Shown here one piece after another: positions 51,413-64,000 of a stretch of 64,000 nt of DNA. Source of the DNA: Cruorifilaria tuberocauda (taxonomy: Eukaryota > Nematoda > Chromadorea > Rhabditida > Onchocercidae); the NCBI GenBank assembly GCA_013365365.1, contig JABVXU010000063.1, positions 62,001-126,000 on the forward strand, in the 5' to 3' direction. Numbering within the stretch: position 1 is the stretch's first letter; the number at the start of each line of letters is the position of its first letter. The notes under the pieces are model-generated. The model was not told where the DNA came from. It made no database searches and saw nothing but the letters and a program-made list of their open reading frames with translations. A program made the translations under genes and the position numbers.

Positions 51413-54400
51413 TGGAAATTTTCTTTATTCATAATTCTATTTTTAGACTTTTTGGTCACTTTACATCGATTGATAGGTTAGTTTCCTGTGAAATTTTTCA
51501 TCATTTTAAATTTGTTGAACTGTCACTTTCCCTATTTAAAATAGATAATTTTCGCTTTCATATTACCTTCCAAAAAAAAAGAAAAGAAGATCATTTTTTT
51601 CCCGTTCACCGATGGTTTTTCGTAATGCCAATAAATTACTGTTGAATTTTCACTTTTCATGAACTTGTATTCTTTCGTTCTTTTCTTCCGGTAAATTTAT
51701 CAAAATCCAAAAGGTCAATTGCTCATTCTTCTATTCAACCTTTGTTGAATTGTAAGAAATGATCGTTTAGATTTAAAAAATCTTATCAATCTTATCATTT
51801 AAGGATCATAAAGATCCTTAAAATAGAGGGCTGTATCTTTTAGGCTCTTTAAGTTATCGGAAAATGCATTTGAGTTAAGGCTTCACTATATACTAAATCA
51901 CATTTGATCAATGATGAATATGAATTTAAATTTGTAAAGAATTATTATTCATATTTACATAGAAATTTACAGGTAAAGTACATTGAATGCATCGATTTTA
52001 ACGAGTCAGACATCTTAAACTGTTTGAAATAGCTTTTTTTTCTTTTTTTCGACAACACTGAAATGTGAATTCCATCAATTTATGAATGATGGAAATATAA
52101 ATTCCTGAAATTTTTTATTCAAATAAATTAATAGTATCGTAATATTATTACTTTGTTTGCAAATGTCTTATCTCTTCTCCTAAGTTAAAAAGGTAAAAAC
52201 TGTGAGAATAGAATGGAAATGACTTATCGAAGAAATAAATTTTCCTTCAAATATTACAGTGTAAAAAGCTTTTTAAGCCTATCAGATAACATCTTACTTT
52301 CATATCCCAAAAATTCATTAAAAATTGAGTCTTAGACGGAGATTTTATTGATGAGGTGAGCTTTATGATTATATTGATAAATGTTATTTAAGATCTTATC
52401 ACCAAAATAAATCTTACTTAAGATCACATCGACTAGTATCAACTTGAATATTTCTTATGATTTATTGCTTATCTTTCCATTTATCTCATATCATTTTTTT
52501 ATTTACTTATTTTATTTCATAGATTTTTTCTTCTATGATAAAAGGATTTTAAATTTAATTTCGAATTTAACTCTAACATCAATTCGTAATAAGTACCATA
52601 AATAAAAATAGTGGAGAGGAAGTGATATATTGACATCTTGTTTTGCTGTTTATTTGATTGATTTCTTCCCATAATTTTTCACAATTTAACTAAATTGACA
52701 CTTTTTTCCTTAGGAAGTTTTTTTTTTTGCTTTCTTCCAATGAATTTACCTTTAGATAAGTAATATTTAACTTTTGAATTTTGATTTTAATTCCATATAT
52801 TTCTAGTTCCTTTCAATTTTCTTTCCTTCAAATATACATGTATAACTCCTAAAGTTGGCTAAAAAAAATCGAGAAATATTTTTGGATTGAGAATTTTTTT
52901 TAACTGATCTACATTATTTATCATAAAATCTGTTTGTTTTTTTGTTTTTACCGATTATTAAACAGTTGTTAAATTACAAAATAGTGCAAGCGATGAAATA
53001 TGATGGATATACTGTATTATCATTTCCTTCTAACATATCAATACATTCATCTACTGTACGGATTTTTCAAAAAAAAAATTTTTGTTTGATTTCAGATTTT
53101 AGATTTGATTAGTTAAATTTTAGGTCGCTCTTTGGATCTTTAATAAAATGTAATTTCCTCTCCGAATTTTTCATTCAAAGATCTCTTATTTACTTTACTT
53201 TTTTCCTTTGCGATACATTTTTATAATTAATTTTGTTTTTTGATAATTTAATATTAACTTTCTCGTTAAATATTTACTGATCATCTTTACAAATGTTTAT
53301 TTAGTCAATTTTTTCCTTTTATTATTCCTATAAGTTTAACCTCTGACCGTTTGGTATATTTGATTTTTCTATCGCTTTTTTTTTCTTCCCGTTTTATCTT
53401 TATCTTTTAAATTGCCATTTTTTACACTGAACAATTCAAGCGTATAATTGTATTATCCTTCGTTCTTCTCTTAAATCCATCTTTTGTTTGGTTCATTTCC
53501 TATTCTTCGATTTCTTTTTTCGTCAAATTTCAGTTTTTCAATATTTTTTCTCAAAATACCTAGCAGAAATCGGAAAACATAAATCATAATATTGTTAACG
53601 ATGAAGGGTAGCTACCTTTCTTCTTTTTCATCTTTCTCTCATTTCAATATAGTGTTTTTTGTTCATTACTACTTTCAAGGTTATTGTAATCATCTGATCC
53701 TGTTTAATGGTAATATTTGTCAATTTACACAGTCAACTATCACTTTATAACTTCTGTAGATGACCAAGGTCATTTAGACTGTAGTGATAATGTCAATTAC
53801 TATATAAAATATCATTGTATAATCAAATTTAGAAAACTTTTTTCTCTTTATTCATTTCTACTGCTATTATTTTTGATTGAAATTTCATAACTCGTTTACA
53901 AATATTAATTCCTTTACAATTATATTATAATATTATAACATTTACTTCTACTATCATATCATGATATTATCTAAAAATCTCGCATATAATTTTAAATCTG
54001 AAATTAGCTTATTCTACTTGGATAATTTACTGCTTGGTTATTTGTAGGTAATGGAATATCAAATTACGTTATAATTTGTTGCACATAATAATTATTTTGC
54101 TTTAATTAGATTATTGCTCCATTCGTTATTTTATCTGTTTATTCCATCACCGGCAGATGAGATTAAATTTTTCATCATTGGCTAAATCGTTATTTCATAT
54201 TTAATTAGCTGGGTTTATTGAATAACATAATTTGTTGATTTATTTAACTGATTTAATCAATAACATATTCATTATTATTGTTTTCGTTAGCAATTGATGA
54301 TGGAATTTTACAACTGCTTCAATTTATAGTTTAATTTTTAATAAATTCTAAATCGATCACATAGCTAAATTTCTTTTCCTATGTGTAATAATTAATTAAA

Positions 54401-54696
54401 CAGGTGTGTTTATTAAACTTTTTATATTCTTCTACCATTAGTAAATTTTATTCCATTGATATTTGTCCAGTCATTCAATTCTTTATTGGAGAATAACAAA
54501 GTTTAATGACATTTATTGTTCCATTTATTTGGAACGGCGAGAATAAAATTAAGTGAGTGATTCTCTTTACTTTCCATTAATTATCTGGAATCTCTTAAAT
54601 GGACTACTTCTTTAACTAATACTTAAAAAATTTAAAGATTGAAATAACAAAAATGATACCTCTTATCTTTCTTATTATTGTTTTATCTCCTTTAAT

Positions 54697-54719
54697 TGTG
54701 TGTGTGTGTGTGTGTGTGT
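54697..54719. repeat. (GT)11 microsatellite
   Basis: An uninterrupted GT run in AT-rich DNA, about 1.25 kb upstream of the first recognised exon of the MPRIP-like gene. Confidence 0.95.
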
Positions 54720-55969
54720 CTATACGAAATGTAAGTGTATCATAAACCTGATTTTAACGGAACAAAATGTCGGTTCTTATAAGGTCAAACCAATTTTACA
54801 TCGATCCGCAATTTTGATTGACATACACAAAAGCCTTTTTCATTATCATCTGCTTTATTCTTTTCATTCAACTTAATTATTATCATCTTTATTTTTGCCA
54901 GCCAAAACGATGTTTTTATTTACCCAAAATGATAAACAATAAAAAACTTCTTATTGAAATTGAGTCATGGAAATGTTGAAAATTAAATATATTTCCATGT
55001 CAATTTAAATTTTTCATAATTTTCAAATTTTTAATATATTTTAATTTGTAAATATTCCATTGAAAATTCATTCATTTTGATCATTAACCTTTTGATTTTG
55101 ATTTTTATACCATCCAATAATTTTTGTTACAATTTTGGCATGTGATATTATAAATCATTCATCTATCTCTCCTTTTCAATTTGCTCTTTAAACAGTCGTG
55201 TTTATAATTTATCTATCAAATTGTATTCATCATCTTTACTGAGACGTACTGATAAAGTTATCAATACTCGTAATTTATTATATTGATAATGCTCTTTGGA
55301 CGAAATTTCGTTATTACTGATAAATTATGAGCAGAAATTGAAATGATCTTTTGAAATATCTGAAGGACTTTCATTTTATCATTATTTAATTTTCTACTAT
55401 CGTTTTTTACAACTATCCTAATTTTCTCTCTCTTTCATTTTATAAAATATAAAAATTGCTTAAATCTTTCCATCTTTTCTTTCTTTTAGATTTAAAAAAT
55501 TGAAGATTATCATTAGCTTAGTGTTAATTTTGCTCATTATTCATAAGACAATAGTTTGCTGTATTAGAAATTATATCTTAATCTCTCACCAGGATGATCA
55601 AGATTTCTCGATCTCTTCTACTATAGGATATGTTTTTATCAATATCACAATTTAATTACCGATTATAATTATTAAAAGAGTTGTTTTGAAATTTTTATAA
55701 TGCATACGCGATTCAAAAATTACGATTAATCGACTGAATTTTGCATTGCAATCCGGTTTATTCATATTTAGTTACCGTTGATTAATCTGGAATTAATTGT
55801 GATAAATTTCATCTTCCTATATTTCTCTTTTATTCATTCATGAAATTTATCTAACTGTCTATATGGTGCATAGCAAATCTTTCGTCAAATTCCCTATATT
55901 TATATATTCGTTCATTAATTTTCTTAAAATTTAATACTATAATTTAAATTAAACTTCAAATAATTATAG

Positions 55970-58900
55970 TTGTTGCTGGGAATGAGTCGTAGGGTGACAG
56001 CTTATGGTTTTCTCTATGTTGCGCCACCAAATATTGACTTCTCACAACCATCACATTCAGCAAAGGTTCAACTTTTTTTTTCATATTTTATAATTTTTAT
56101 TACTTTTTCTGAGAAATTTCTGAGGTTAAAAACTTCACATTTAACAATTCGTTTTATTGAATTATAATATTAAATTAATTATCACATTTATTATTTATAT
56201 TTCAAATTGAAAAACATGAATAATTCAAATTCTCGATCATATCTTTTCGATTAAAAAAAATTTTTTTCAATTTTTAATTTTACAGAGATGGCAACGACGA
56301 TGTTTTACATTATATGAAGATGGTGAATTAAGTTATGCGTTAGATGACGATGTTAGTTAATAATAGTTCTTCGAAATCTTTTTTAAATAACTTTTTTTTA
56401 TTCAAACATTTTTCAATTTTATCATGTATAAGTATAATTATCTAACATTTTGAATTTTTATTATTTCTCGACATGTTTATATGATTATTTATGATTGATA
56501 TTTTCATTTAATCATTTATTTCTTTTAATTTAAAAATTTTATAGAAATTTATTTTTCAGCCAGAAACAGTTCCACAAGTTAAAATGGATATGAATTTATG
56601 TGTACGGGTCTGTGAAGCAGATGCAATAACGGGTCATTCACATAGTATTTTAGTAGCATTCCGGAATGATTCCTCGAATTCCGGTATTGCTAGCACTTGT
56701 AATGATATTGAAAATGATACCACAACTATCAATCAACATGTACCAATATGCTATATGAAAGCTGATACAACGGATGAAATACGATGGTAATTCTATCTTT
56801 ATGATTTTTGCATCATTTTAATGAAATAATTTTATTCGAAATATCGATCTAATTAAACCATTGTTTATAGCGATATTTTGTTTAATTTAAAAAAAGAAAA
56901 TATTTTTTTGGAATTTCAAACTTTCCTAAAAGCTGAATTTTCCAGGTGGCAAAGTTTACTGCAAAAATATGCTAAACGTAGTATTTATCATATGACTGCA
57001 ACACCGATGCGTATGATTGATGATGAACAACAACGCTTATCGGATGAAATTGTTGATACAGAAGAAGTGATGGAAACTTGTGGACCAACAATAATTCAGG
57101 TTAGGTTGATACTGTTAGGAATATTAATAACTTATCAGTAATATTTAATGTTGATTTAAATTTCATATTTAAAAATATTTCAAAATAATATATACATCAT
57201 TGATTTTTTATTTTTCTTTATTTAATTAATACTTTATTTTTATTTCGAAAGGTTCAACTGATAACAAAAATTCACCAAAATCAGTATAAAATATCTTCAC
57301 TGTCAATTTGCACGGGAAACCTTATCTCTCTGTTCTATTCTAACCTTTGACCTTTCTCATCTTTTTTTCTTCTCAATTTTGGACGAATTTCATGCATACT
57401 AATTTTGAATATTATTTTACGTATTTTTGTTTTTTTTTCATTGTATAATTTCAATTTCAGGTAAACGATTCACTTTCTCGACCAGCGAGTACTGCATCAA
57501 CACGATCAAATCATGAGGAAATACAAGAGCTATCAGTATCACAATTGGATCCTTTGTCAAATATAGTAACACGGGTAGACTTAGCCACTCGTTCCAATGC
57601 TGTTGACGCACATCACGGGACACCACGAGCTGTAAAATATCGTAATAAAGCTAATAAGTAAGTCTATTTCATTGAAATTATGTATTTAATTTTATGATTA
57701 AGTATGGAATTAATGAGGAAAAAATATAATTCGATAATATTAATATTTGATCTCATAATCAGTATGTTAGAAAATTATTCCGAATTTTGAGTTTTAAATT
57801 TCAAGTTCGGGTCCCTTTAAAGAAAATTGGTCGCAAATAATAATGTATTTCATTGGAATAAAAAAAAATAGACTTTTCCATTATTAGTCCACTGACGAAT
57901 CTGTTGCTGACCTAAATTGCTCGACAAAACTCATTTTAAACTTAAATAAAAATTTTTCACAACTGTTCACGCTATTTAAATTCATTCGTCCGACTATAAT
58001 TCCAAATTATTTTTTATAATTTTATGCTCTAAATTTGCAGTTTAATACATTGATTATAATACTTTTACAACAATTGAGATTCAATAAATTTCAGTCATGA
58101 GATTTTTATTTAATTCAAAATTTTTATGTGGTTATGACCTTTAATTATGATCGTGATTTTCCCATTGTTTCCAGAAATAATAATAACTACCATTAATCAA
58201 ACTGTTATTAGTTAAATTATTACTATTATTGATCAAATTATTATTAACGAAAATATTTGAAACTAAATTTCTATCATTAACTAAATTATTAGCATTGATT
58301 AAATTATTACTAACTGAATTGCTATTATTAATTATTATAAGTTAATTAAATTTCATTAAACAGTTAAGTTATTATTATTGCTTTTATTGTTATATTATTT
58401 CAGATTATTATTAACACTGTTAGTATAATAATGATGATTTAAATCATACGAAACACGGTTGTTATCGCTATTTGTTATAATTACAATCTTTCTTACATTT
58501 GATTAATATTCCGTTATCATATACCATTCCTTCCCGCTTTGCGTTCACCTGAGCAAAAGTTTGTCCTCGTTACCCTTATTTAGGAAATGAAAGTATCAAT
58601 TTGTTTGATCTCTATATAGATGTGAAAATTTATCATTTCGCTAACAAAAAAAAAAAAACAATGATTAAATTGTTTTCTCATCATTTGTCGGTCATACCTA
58701 TCACCAGTACTTTATTTGTCAAAAATTCTTTAATGGTGTCAAAGATATTTATTTTGTAGTTTTTTACATAATTTTTCTGTTGTTTTTGATAAGAAAAATG
58801 TCAAGATTTTAATGAGATTTAAATTTTAATGGAAATATTTCTGCAAATTTATTAAACGAATTCTTCTTTTTATGAAGAGATTATTTGTATTTATTTATTT

Positions 58901-61900
58901 TAGAGAGGAACCATCACGGAAATCAATAAACGATGGAATTGCGGGTACACCTCCGGAAACTCCACCACCACTTCCGGAATCACCATGTCCTCCATTATCC
59001 TCTCGGAAAACACCACTTTCTACTGTAAATTTTTCACTTAATTTCATATCATAGACAGTCTGAAATAAGTTAAAAACATTTTTACATTTAAATAGATTAG
59101 TATCCATACCTTCACATTGTTATCCGTTCTTCATTTCGACTTATTCCTTAAAAGAATTTTCTATCTTACAATATCATTATCGTTGCAACATCTCTCAAAC
59201 GTTTGATTATCATTTTTGCTTTTAACATTACAACATATAAAAATGGTCTGGTTGACGTTTAGAAGAAATCTGAATGAATTTCGAATTTATAATTTTTAAA
59301 TAAGTTTCAAATATAATTTCTCTTTCAGCCATTTTCGATTGATACATCAAGTGCACATACACTTAGGAAAGGTTGGTTGATGCTACGAGGTAAAAGCGCA
59401 TCTGACTGGACAAAACATTGGGTGGTATTGGCTGGGCTTTCACTCAAGTTATACAAGTACGTGAATTTTTTCAAGCATAAATTTTGAAATTTCATAAATC
59501 ATGATATGTACTTTTCTATAAGATAAGATATCAAATAGTTATAATAAACAGCAAATGAAATTTTATTATGTTTCTTTTTATTACCTCATCTATTTTTTAA
59601 TCTTTTTAGAGATGTTTGGGCTGAAGATTCGGCTGAGCCGTTACTTTCCGTTGACCTCAATGAATGTGAAAATGTTTATCCATCGGCTTCCGCTAAAAAT
59701 TATGGTATTGAAATTAAAGTTAGTTCCTTTATTTTTTTTTCAAATTCTATAAACCATTAAGATTATCATTATGTATTTAAAATTATTTTTTTCCAAATTT
59801 TTGAATTTCAAAAATCCGATGATTAATAAAAATTATTTACTGATATAAAATTCTCCTCTTAAAAAATTCAGCAAAATTACACTGATAAACAATTTAGTGT
59901 CGACGAACTCGCTACGTGCTTTCGGCAATGACACCTGGAATAAGAGATAGTTGGATTGCAGCTTTGCAACAAAATTTACACAACCCTTCACCAACTTATG
60001 TTGAAGCTTGTCCAAGTGATGCTGCAAGTTTACCAGAAAGTGATCTGGCTTCGTTGTTACCGGTAAGCATTCAACGATATCCTATTTAAGATGAACTCAT
60101 TTTCATGATTTAAGATGAATTCACTTTATTTTTTGTAAATTTATCATTCTTTCACATACACTCATCTTCTCAATTATATCTTGCTTATTCAATTCTCTCA
60201 CTACTTTTTTAGCGTAAAAAACATATTGCTTATGTGGCACCTGAATCTCATCATTCAAATTCAATGTTAGATGACGAATCTTGTACTGAAGATGAATTGA
60301 ATTCTCTTGATCGACCGTCCAGAACTCAACAAGCAAGTCTCTCCGAAAGGTTTCTTTTCTTACTTTACGTTTTATATCCTAATTTTAGTACAATCAAATT
60401 AATCAAAAATATGGATGGTATATATATATCGTTCATTGGCTAGTTCTCATAAATTTCTTTTCAAATCGAATCACTTCCTTATTTGTTTTCATTGTTAAAC
60501 ATTTATTTTATAGATCATTCGAATCATCAGATGACGATAACGAAATCGGCGATGATCGACGACATTCTCCTCACCAACGTCGTAGTGGTCGTGATCAAAG
60601 CTTGTCACCAACTTTTCGTCGTTCACCAGTGTCACGTATCAAAGATAAATCAACCAATCGACAGCAGAATGGAACGATGAGGTAATTTGCAATTATTTTT
60701 ATACATAAATTTTTCAGGATTAACTAAATTGACCTGTAAAGAAATTGTGAAATTATGACCTAATGATAATTGGATGTCTATTATGTGGGTGTTGGAAAAT
60801 TTTAAAGCCTAAAATTAATTATTAGTGTTCATATTAGTGTAAACTTCGACTTCTTCTTTCTTTCTTTTCCAATATGTCGAAAATGAAATTTTTGAAAAGA
60901 AAATTTATAATTATTTGAGAGAGCAATTCTTTCACGATAGGATATAGGGAAGTTAAGAAATTTTTATCAGTATTTACAATTTGCTAGGAGGAAAATGGCA
61001 ATTTGTGTAAATTAGTGTAATGTTATTTGGATGAAATGAATCATTTAGAAAAATTTAAATTTCTAAACTTCTTAATAAATATTATTGGTATGTATTTAAT
61101 AAGAATTGTTTTTTTTATTCCTATTAAAGTAATTAAATTAATGCTAAACATATTCATTTTATTCTTTGATCTATATTTAGATATGTATTCGTTAGTATAT
61201 TTCTATCAATTTATTTAATTTTTTAATTTTCAAAAAAACAATTAAAAATATGGTATGTTTATTTGTAATTAATATAGTGAACGAATATATATCTAAGGAA
61301 GTTGTTAAGACAGTTCTGTGATATTTCAAAGAGATGTAATGAATTATTTTAAAAATTTTGTTTTTCCAGGAATGGTTCGAGTTCATCACTTTCGTCTGTT
61401 ATGCTTCCAGCCATGCAATCTCAGAGATGTAACTTAACGGTAAATATACATTAGATCTTTATTAATTCTAAAATATATTTCGAAAAAATTGAATTGAATT
61501 GAAAAATTTTTTTTTTTGAATTGAAATTCGTAAATATTTTAAAGCGGCAGATGTTAATATGATGACTTGAATTTATTTATATAGGCATTTCTTTTATTGA
61601 AAATGTTATAAATAGTTTTATTTTAAAGATTTAATTTAGATTGTAGAGGAGCTTATTATATTTGATTTGATAACCGTTAGTGGTAGCAATTTTGTTCTAC
61701 CAATTTCTGTCAATATTTGTCCTTTTTCATGCTACCTTTTCTTCCTCTCTCTCTCTCTTTCTCTCCGTCTCTTTCATTTCAGTATATTGACCGACTAGGT
61801 TTACATAATTTGCAAATAAACTTTTTAGTTAATGTTAGCCGTGCAATGCAAGTTAGATTTGCGCCTCTATAAACAATCAATTCAATTTATGTGCAAACTA

Positions 61901-63264
61901 TCAATGCATCATGCTATGTGCTGACCACATGTACCCTTTAAAAAATCTTTACTTTTTTTGAAATTTTTAATATCATGTTAAATTAAATGAAAATTTCCGA
62001 CCATACATTCATTTCACGTGGTCAATATCAATTGAATTATTTATTGAGGTCAATTATGGTTGGAAGAGGTCAAATTATGGTATCATTTCTTGAACAATTA
62101 AGCTATTAAATAGATTATTTCAATTAGCTTTAATCCTAATCATCTAACATATTACTCATATCTTCCGTGAGAAAAACTCAGGAAATTCTTCTTACTACTA
62201 TTCTTTGAGATTATCATTCAAGCATAATCGTTGTCAAATTATTTCTGCAAAGAATAAGCATAATATGATAAGAAGGAAGATATCATTAGCTTTTTACTAT
62301 ACGATTTTGATTTATCATCCTATATTGCATCTTCTTTTTCTTTCTCATATTGCTGTTGTTGTTAAAACGAGTTTCTCGTATTTGCAAATAAGAAGGGATA
62401 TACACATTTAATCAGCTTACTGATATATTTTATCATCAATCGCTTTTAACTAATAGCATCATTTAGAAATGAAACTTTTATTCATTCTTTCAAGCATGTT
62501 TTATCTTCTTCTATTCCTTCTATCATCTTATCACTTTAAGCATTCATTTAATATCATATTCATGAAAATTAGCCTTTGATTTAACAATATTAAACAATGA
62601 TCTGTACAATTCATACAAAAATTAATCGTTTACAGTTTTTAAGAGTTAATGTTTCTTTATTTAAAAATTTCAGATAATTTTCTGCAACTTTAATTTAGCT
62701 TTACTCTCTTGTTATTCTTTCATTTTAAAATGAATGTGATCAGAAAATGTTAAATTTAAAACAAGCAACCCAATAAATCAGTGAACAGCGTCTCTTTTTA
62801 CTTCTCAGTTATCCTTTATCAGTTCAATTTTGTTTTAAAGTATAAAGGAAATAAAATAACTGGAGCAGTTGTGAAAGGTGAAAAATGAGAACAATTCTCT
62901 CTTCTTCAGATGTCATTTCAGTTGATACCTGCATTTTGACTGATCTATTTAAAGTAGCTTTAATAATTAGAAAAATTTTTGAAAATTGCCATAAAAATAT
63001 GTGCTAATGAATATAGCTCAGCATGTATAGTTCTAGAGACTAGAAATAATTAATTACCCAATTACATAGCAACAAATGAAAATTGAATTCTCCTTTCGTT
63101 TTTTCGATTAAATATTTTGATGTTCATGTGTTATTTAAACTTACTGATAAATATTGAAGGGTTTTTTCTTTTTTTTGTTTCATATTTATTAATTGTAGAG
63201 GTCAATATCACGCGAACAGAGTGTATCATTGCAGGAAATGAGGTTACGTACGCTTGAATCACAG
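55970..63264 (+). CDS. MPRIP/outspread-like protein with two PH domains (5' and 3' incomplete)
   Basis: Exons: 55970-56065, 56286-56351, 56560-56786, 56946-57099, 57461-57657, 58904-59024, 59329-59456, 59610-59718, 59898-60062, 60213-60349, 60514-60681, 61370-61439, 63199-63264, all in phase. From the ATG at 55982 they give 564 residues and continue beyond the window. The first exon also follows an acceptor (frame open from 55970), so upstream exons may exist. The first PH domain starts with [13 protein letters not shown] and [20 protein letters not shown] and continues through [10 protein letters not shown] Ser-rich, then Pro-rich linker ([19 protein letters not shown]) follows. The second PH domain, about residues 297-390, has [18 protein letters not shown] and [18 protein letters not shown]. 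After that come acidic and Arg/Ser-rich disordered segments. Vertebrate MPRIP and Drosophila outspread have this tandem-PH layout followed by a coiled coil. They scaffold RhoA, myosin phosphatase and F-actin, so actomyosin control is likely here. Confidence 0.88.
58189..58400. repeat. Degenerate ATTATTA tandem repeat in intron
   Basis: Roughly ten diverged copies of a unit like (G)ATNAAATTATTA(C/T)TA, spaced 20-35 bases apart, lie in the 1.25-kb intron between the fifth and sixth recognised exons of the MPRIP-like gene. Confidence 0.55.
61440..63198 (+). other. Long intron of the MPRIP-like gene
   Basis: A 1.76-kb intron between two in-phase exons. It contains a CT-rich microsatellite at 61741-61775. 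No nested exon is supported; ORFs in it are low-complexity AT-rich. Confidence 0.6.
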
Positions 63265-64000
63265 GTAACTTACTTATCATCTCGTATATCTGTAATTTAA
63301 AAAAAAATTTCAAATCTTTATGTTATATTAATAATGCATTTTTATTGAAATAATCAAAAATTTATTAATCTTTCATTTATTCAAAAATAGTTTTAAATTA
63401 TCAATGTGATGCGTGTATACTTTATATCAGAACTACATTTTCTTAATAAATATTTATTTCACTCCATTAATTTGGATTAAAATCATTTACTGAAAATTTC
63501 TTTGTGTGCTTTACAAGTTTAACAATTTTCATTGGACTTAAAGCTTAAGATTGAATTTTAAGTCGAGCTTGAGACTAAATTTAAATAATCGTGATTCAGT
63601 TCTTTCAAGCATTCTTTATTGTCCTAAAAAATAGGTTTTGTTCATTTTTCTTTAGGAAATTTGATTTTTTCTGACTGTTTTTTTAAAAGAAATTAGTTGA
63701 GAAATCTTTTTTTTTAAATAAACAGTTCAGTATTCATTAATAAATTAAATGGAAATTTTCGAATTAAGAAATAAGGTTATAGTAACACAAATTAAGGATA
63801 AAAAAAGAAATACTTCAGCAGAAATACTTCCGACCATTGAACTTCACCATGATAAACAGATCTTCAGTGTCCTAAATTTTTCATGATTATGCTTCAAACG
63901 AATGAAACAAAATCTAATTCATTAATTCAGAACATCAGCACTGATAACACTCAGCACAAATAGAAATTCGAAAGCGGAAAAAATGTTCCATATCTAAAAT
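63265..64000 (+). other. Intron running off the right edge
   Basis: After the GTAACT donor at 63265 no further exon is seen to the end of the window. The coiled-coil part expected of this family lies beyond it. Confidence 0.6.

Larger units (their letters stand above)
45830..55969. other. Gene-poor tract between ept-1 and the MPRIP-like gene
   Basis: This 10-kb tract lies between divergent genes and must hold the ept-1 promoter and probably the 5' exons, first intron or promoter of the MPRIP-like gene. The first 250 bases are GC-richer and carry a 105-codon plus-strand ORF. The rest is AT-rich, with the microsatellites listed separately and no supported exon. Confidence 0.5.

Noticed and set aside
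1..64000. Transposons, CRISPR arrays, bacterial or Wolbachia-derived operons
   Set aside because: No transposase or reverse-transcriptase motifs, no regular repeat-spacer arrays and no bacterial-type gene runs are visible.

Overview
The window is eukaryotic nuclear DNA, most likely from a parasitic (spirurid or filarial-type) nematode. It is strongly AT-rich. Genes are cut into many short exons, with typical GTAAG-like donors and T-rich TTTTCAG/TTTTTAG acceptors. Some start codons lie a few bases after such an acceptor, as expected for spliced-leader trans-splicing. The recognisable proteins are metazoan: PDS5, EVA-1, an ethanolaminephosphotransferase and an MPRIP/outspread protein. There are no bacterial operons, CRISPR arrays, rRNA genes or recognisable transposons. 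All gene models were built by hand by joining exons in phase. None has been checked by alignment or RNA.

Layout. (1) 1-6463, minus: a secreted cysteine-rich protein with a signal peptide, a chain of one-exon disulfide modules and a C-terminal C-type-lectin-like domain that probably runs off the left edge. (2) 7560-8781, plus: a small UBASH3/TULA-like histidine phosphatase, divergent from (1), with an apparent GC-AG first intron. (3) 9377-10395, plus: two weak candidate exons. (4) 13025-14777, plus: an unrecognised two-helix membrane protein of 171 aa. (5) 15127-15465, plus: an orphan exon-like ORF. (6) 16021-25654, minus: the cohesin regulator PDS5, 31 exons, about 1440 aa. (7) 27613-32784, minus: EVA-1-like receptor with two SUEL/Gal-lectin domains and one membrane helix; its first exon or exons lie further right. 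(8) 42564-45829, minus: CDP-alcohol phosphotransferase of the EPT1/SELENOI type. (9) 55970 to past the right edge, plus: MPRIP/outspread-like protein with two PH domains.

Between these lie two gene-poor tracts, about 33-42.5 kb and 46.3-55.9 kb. They are AT-rich and carry GA/CT microsatellites; they may be long introns or regulatory DNA of the eva-1 and MPRIP-like genes. Adjacent genes share no pathway: chromosome cohesion, axon guidance or adhesion, phospholipid synthesis and actomyosin regulation lie side by side, as is usual in nematode chromosomes. The least explained items are the module-chain lectin protein, the small membrane protein, the orphan ORF near 15.3 kb, and several dyad or direct repeats in non-coding DNA.
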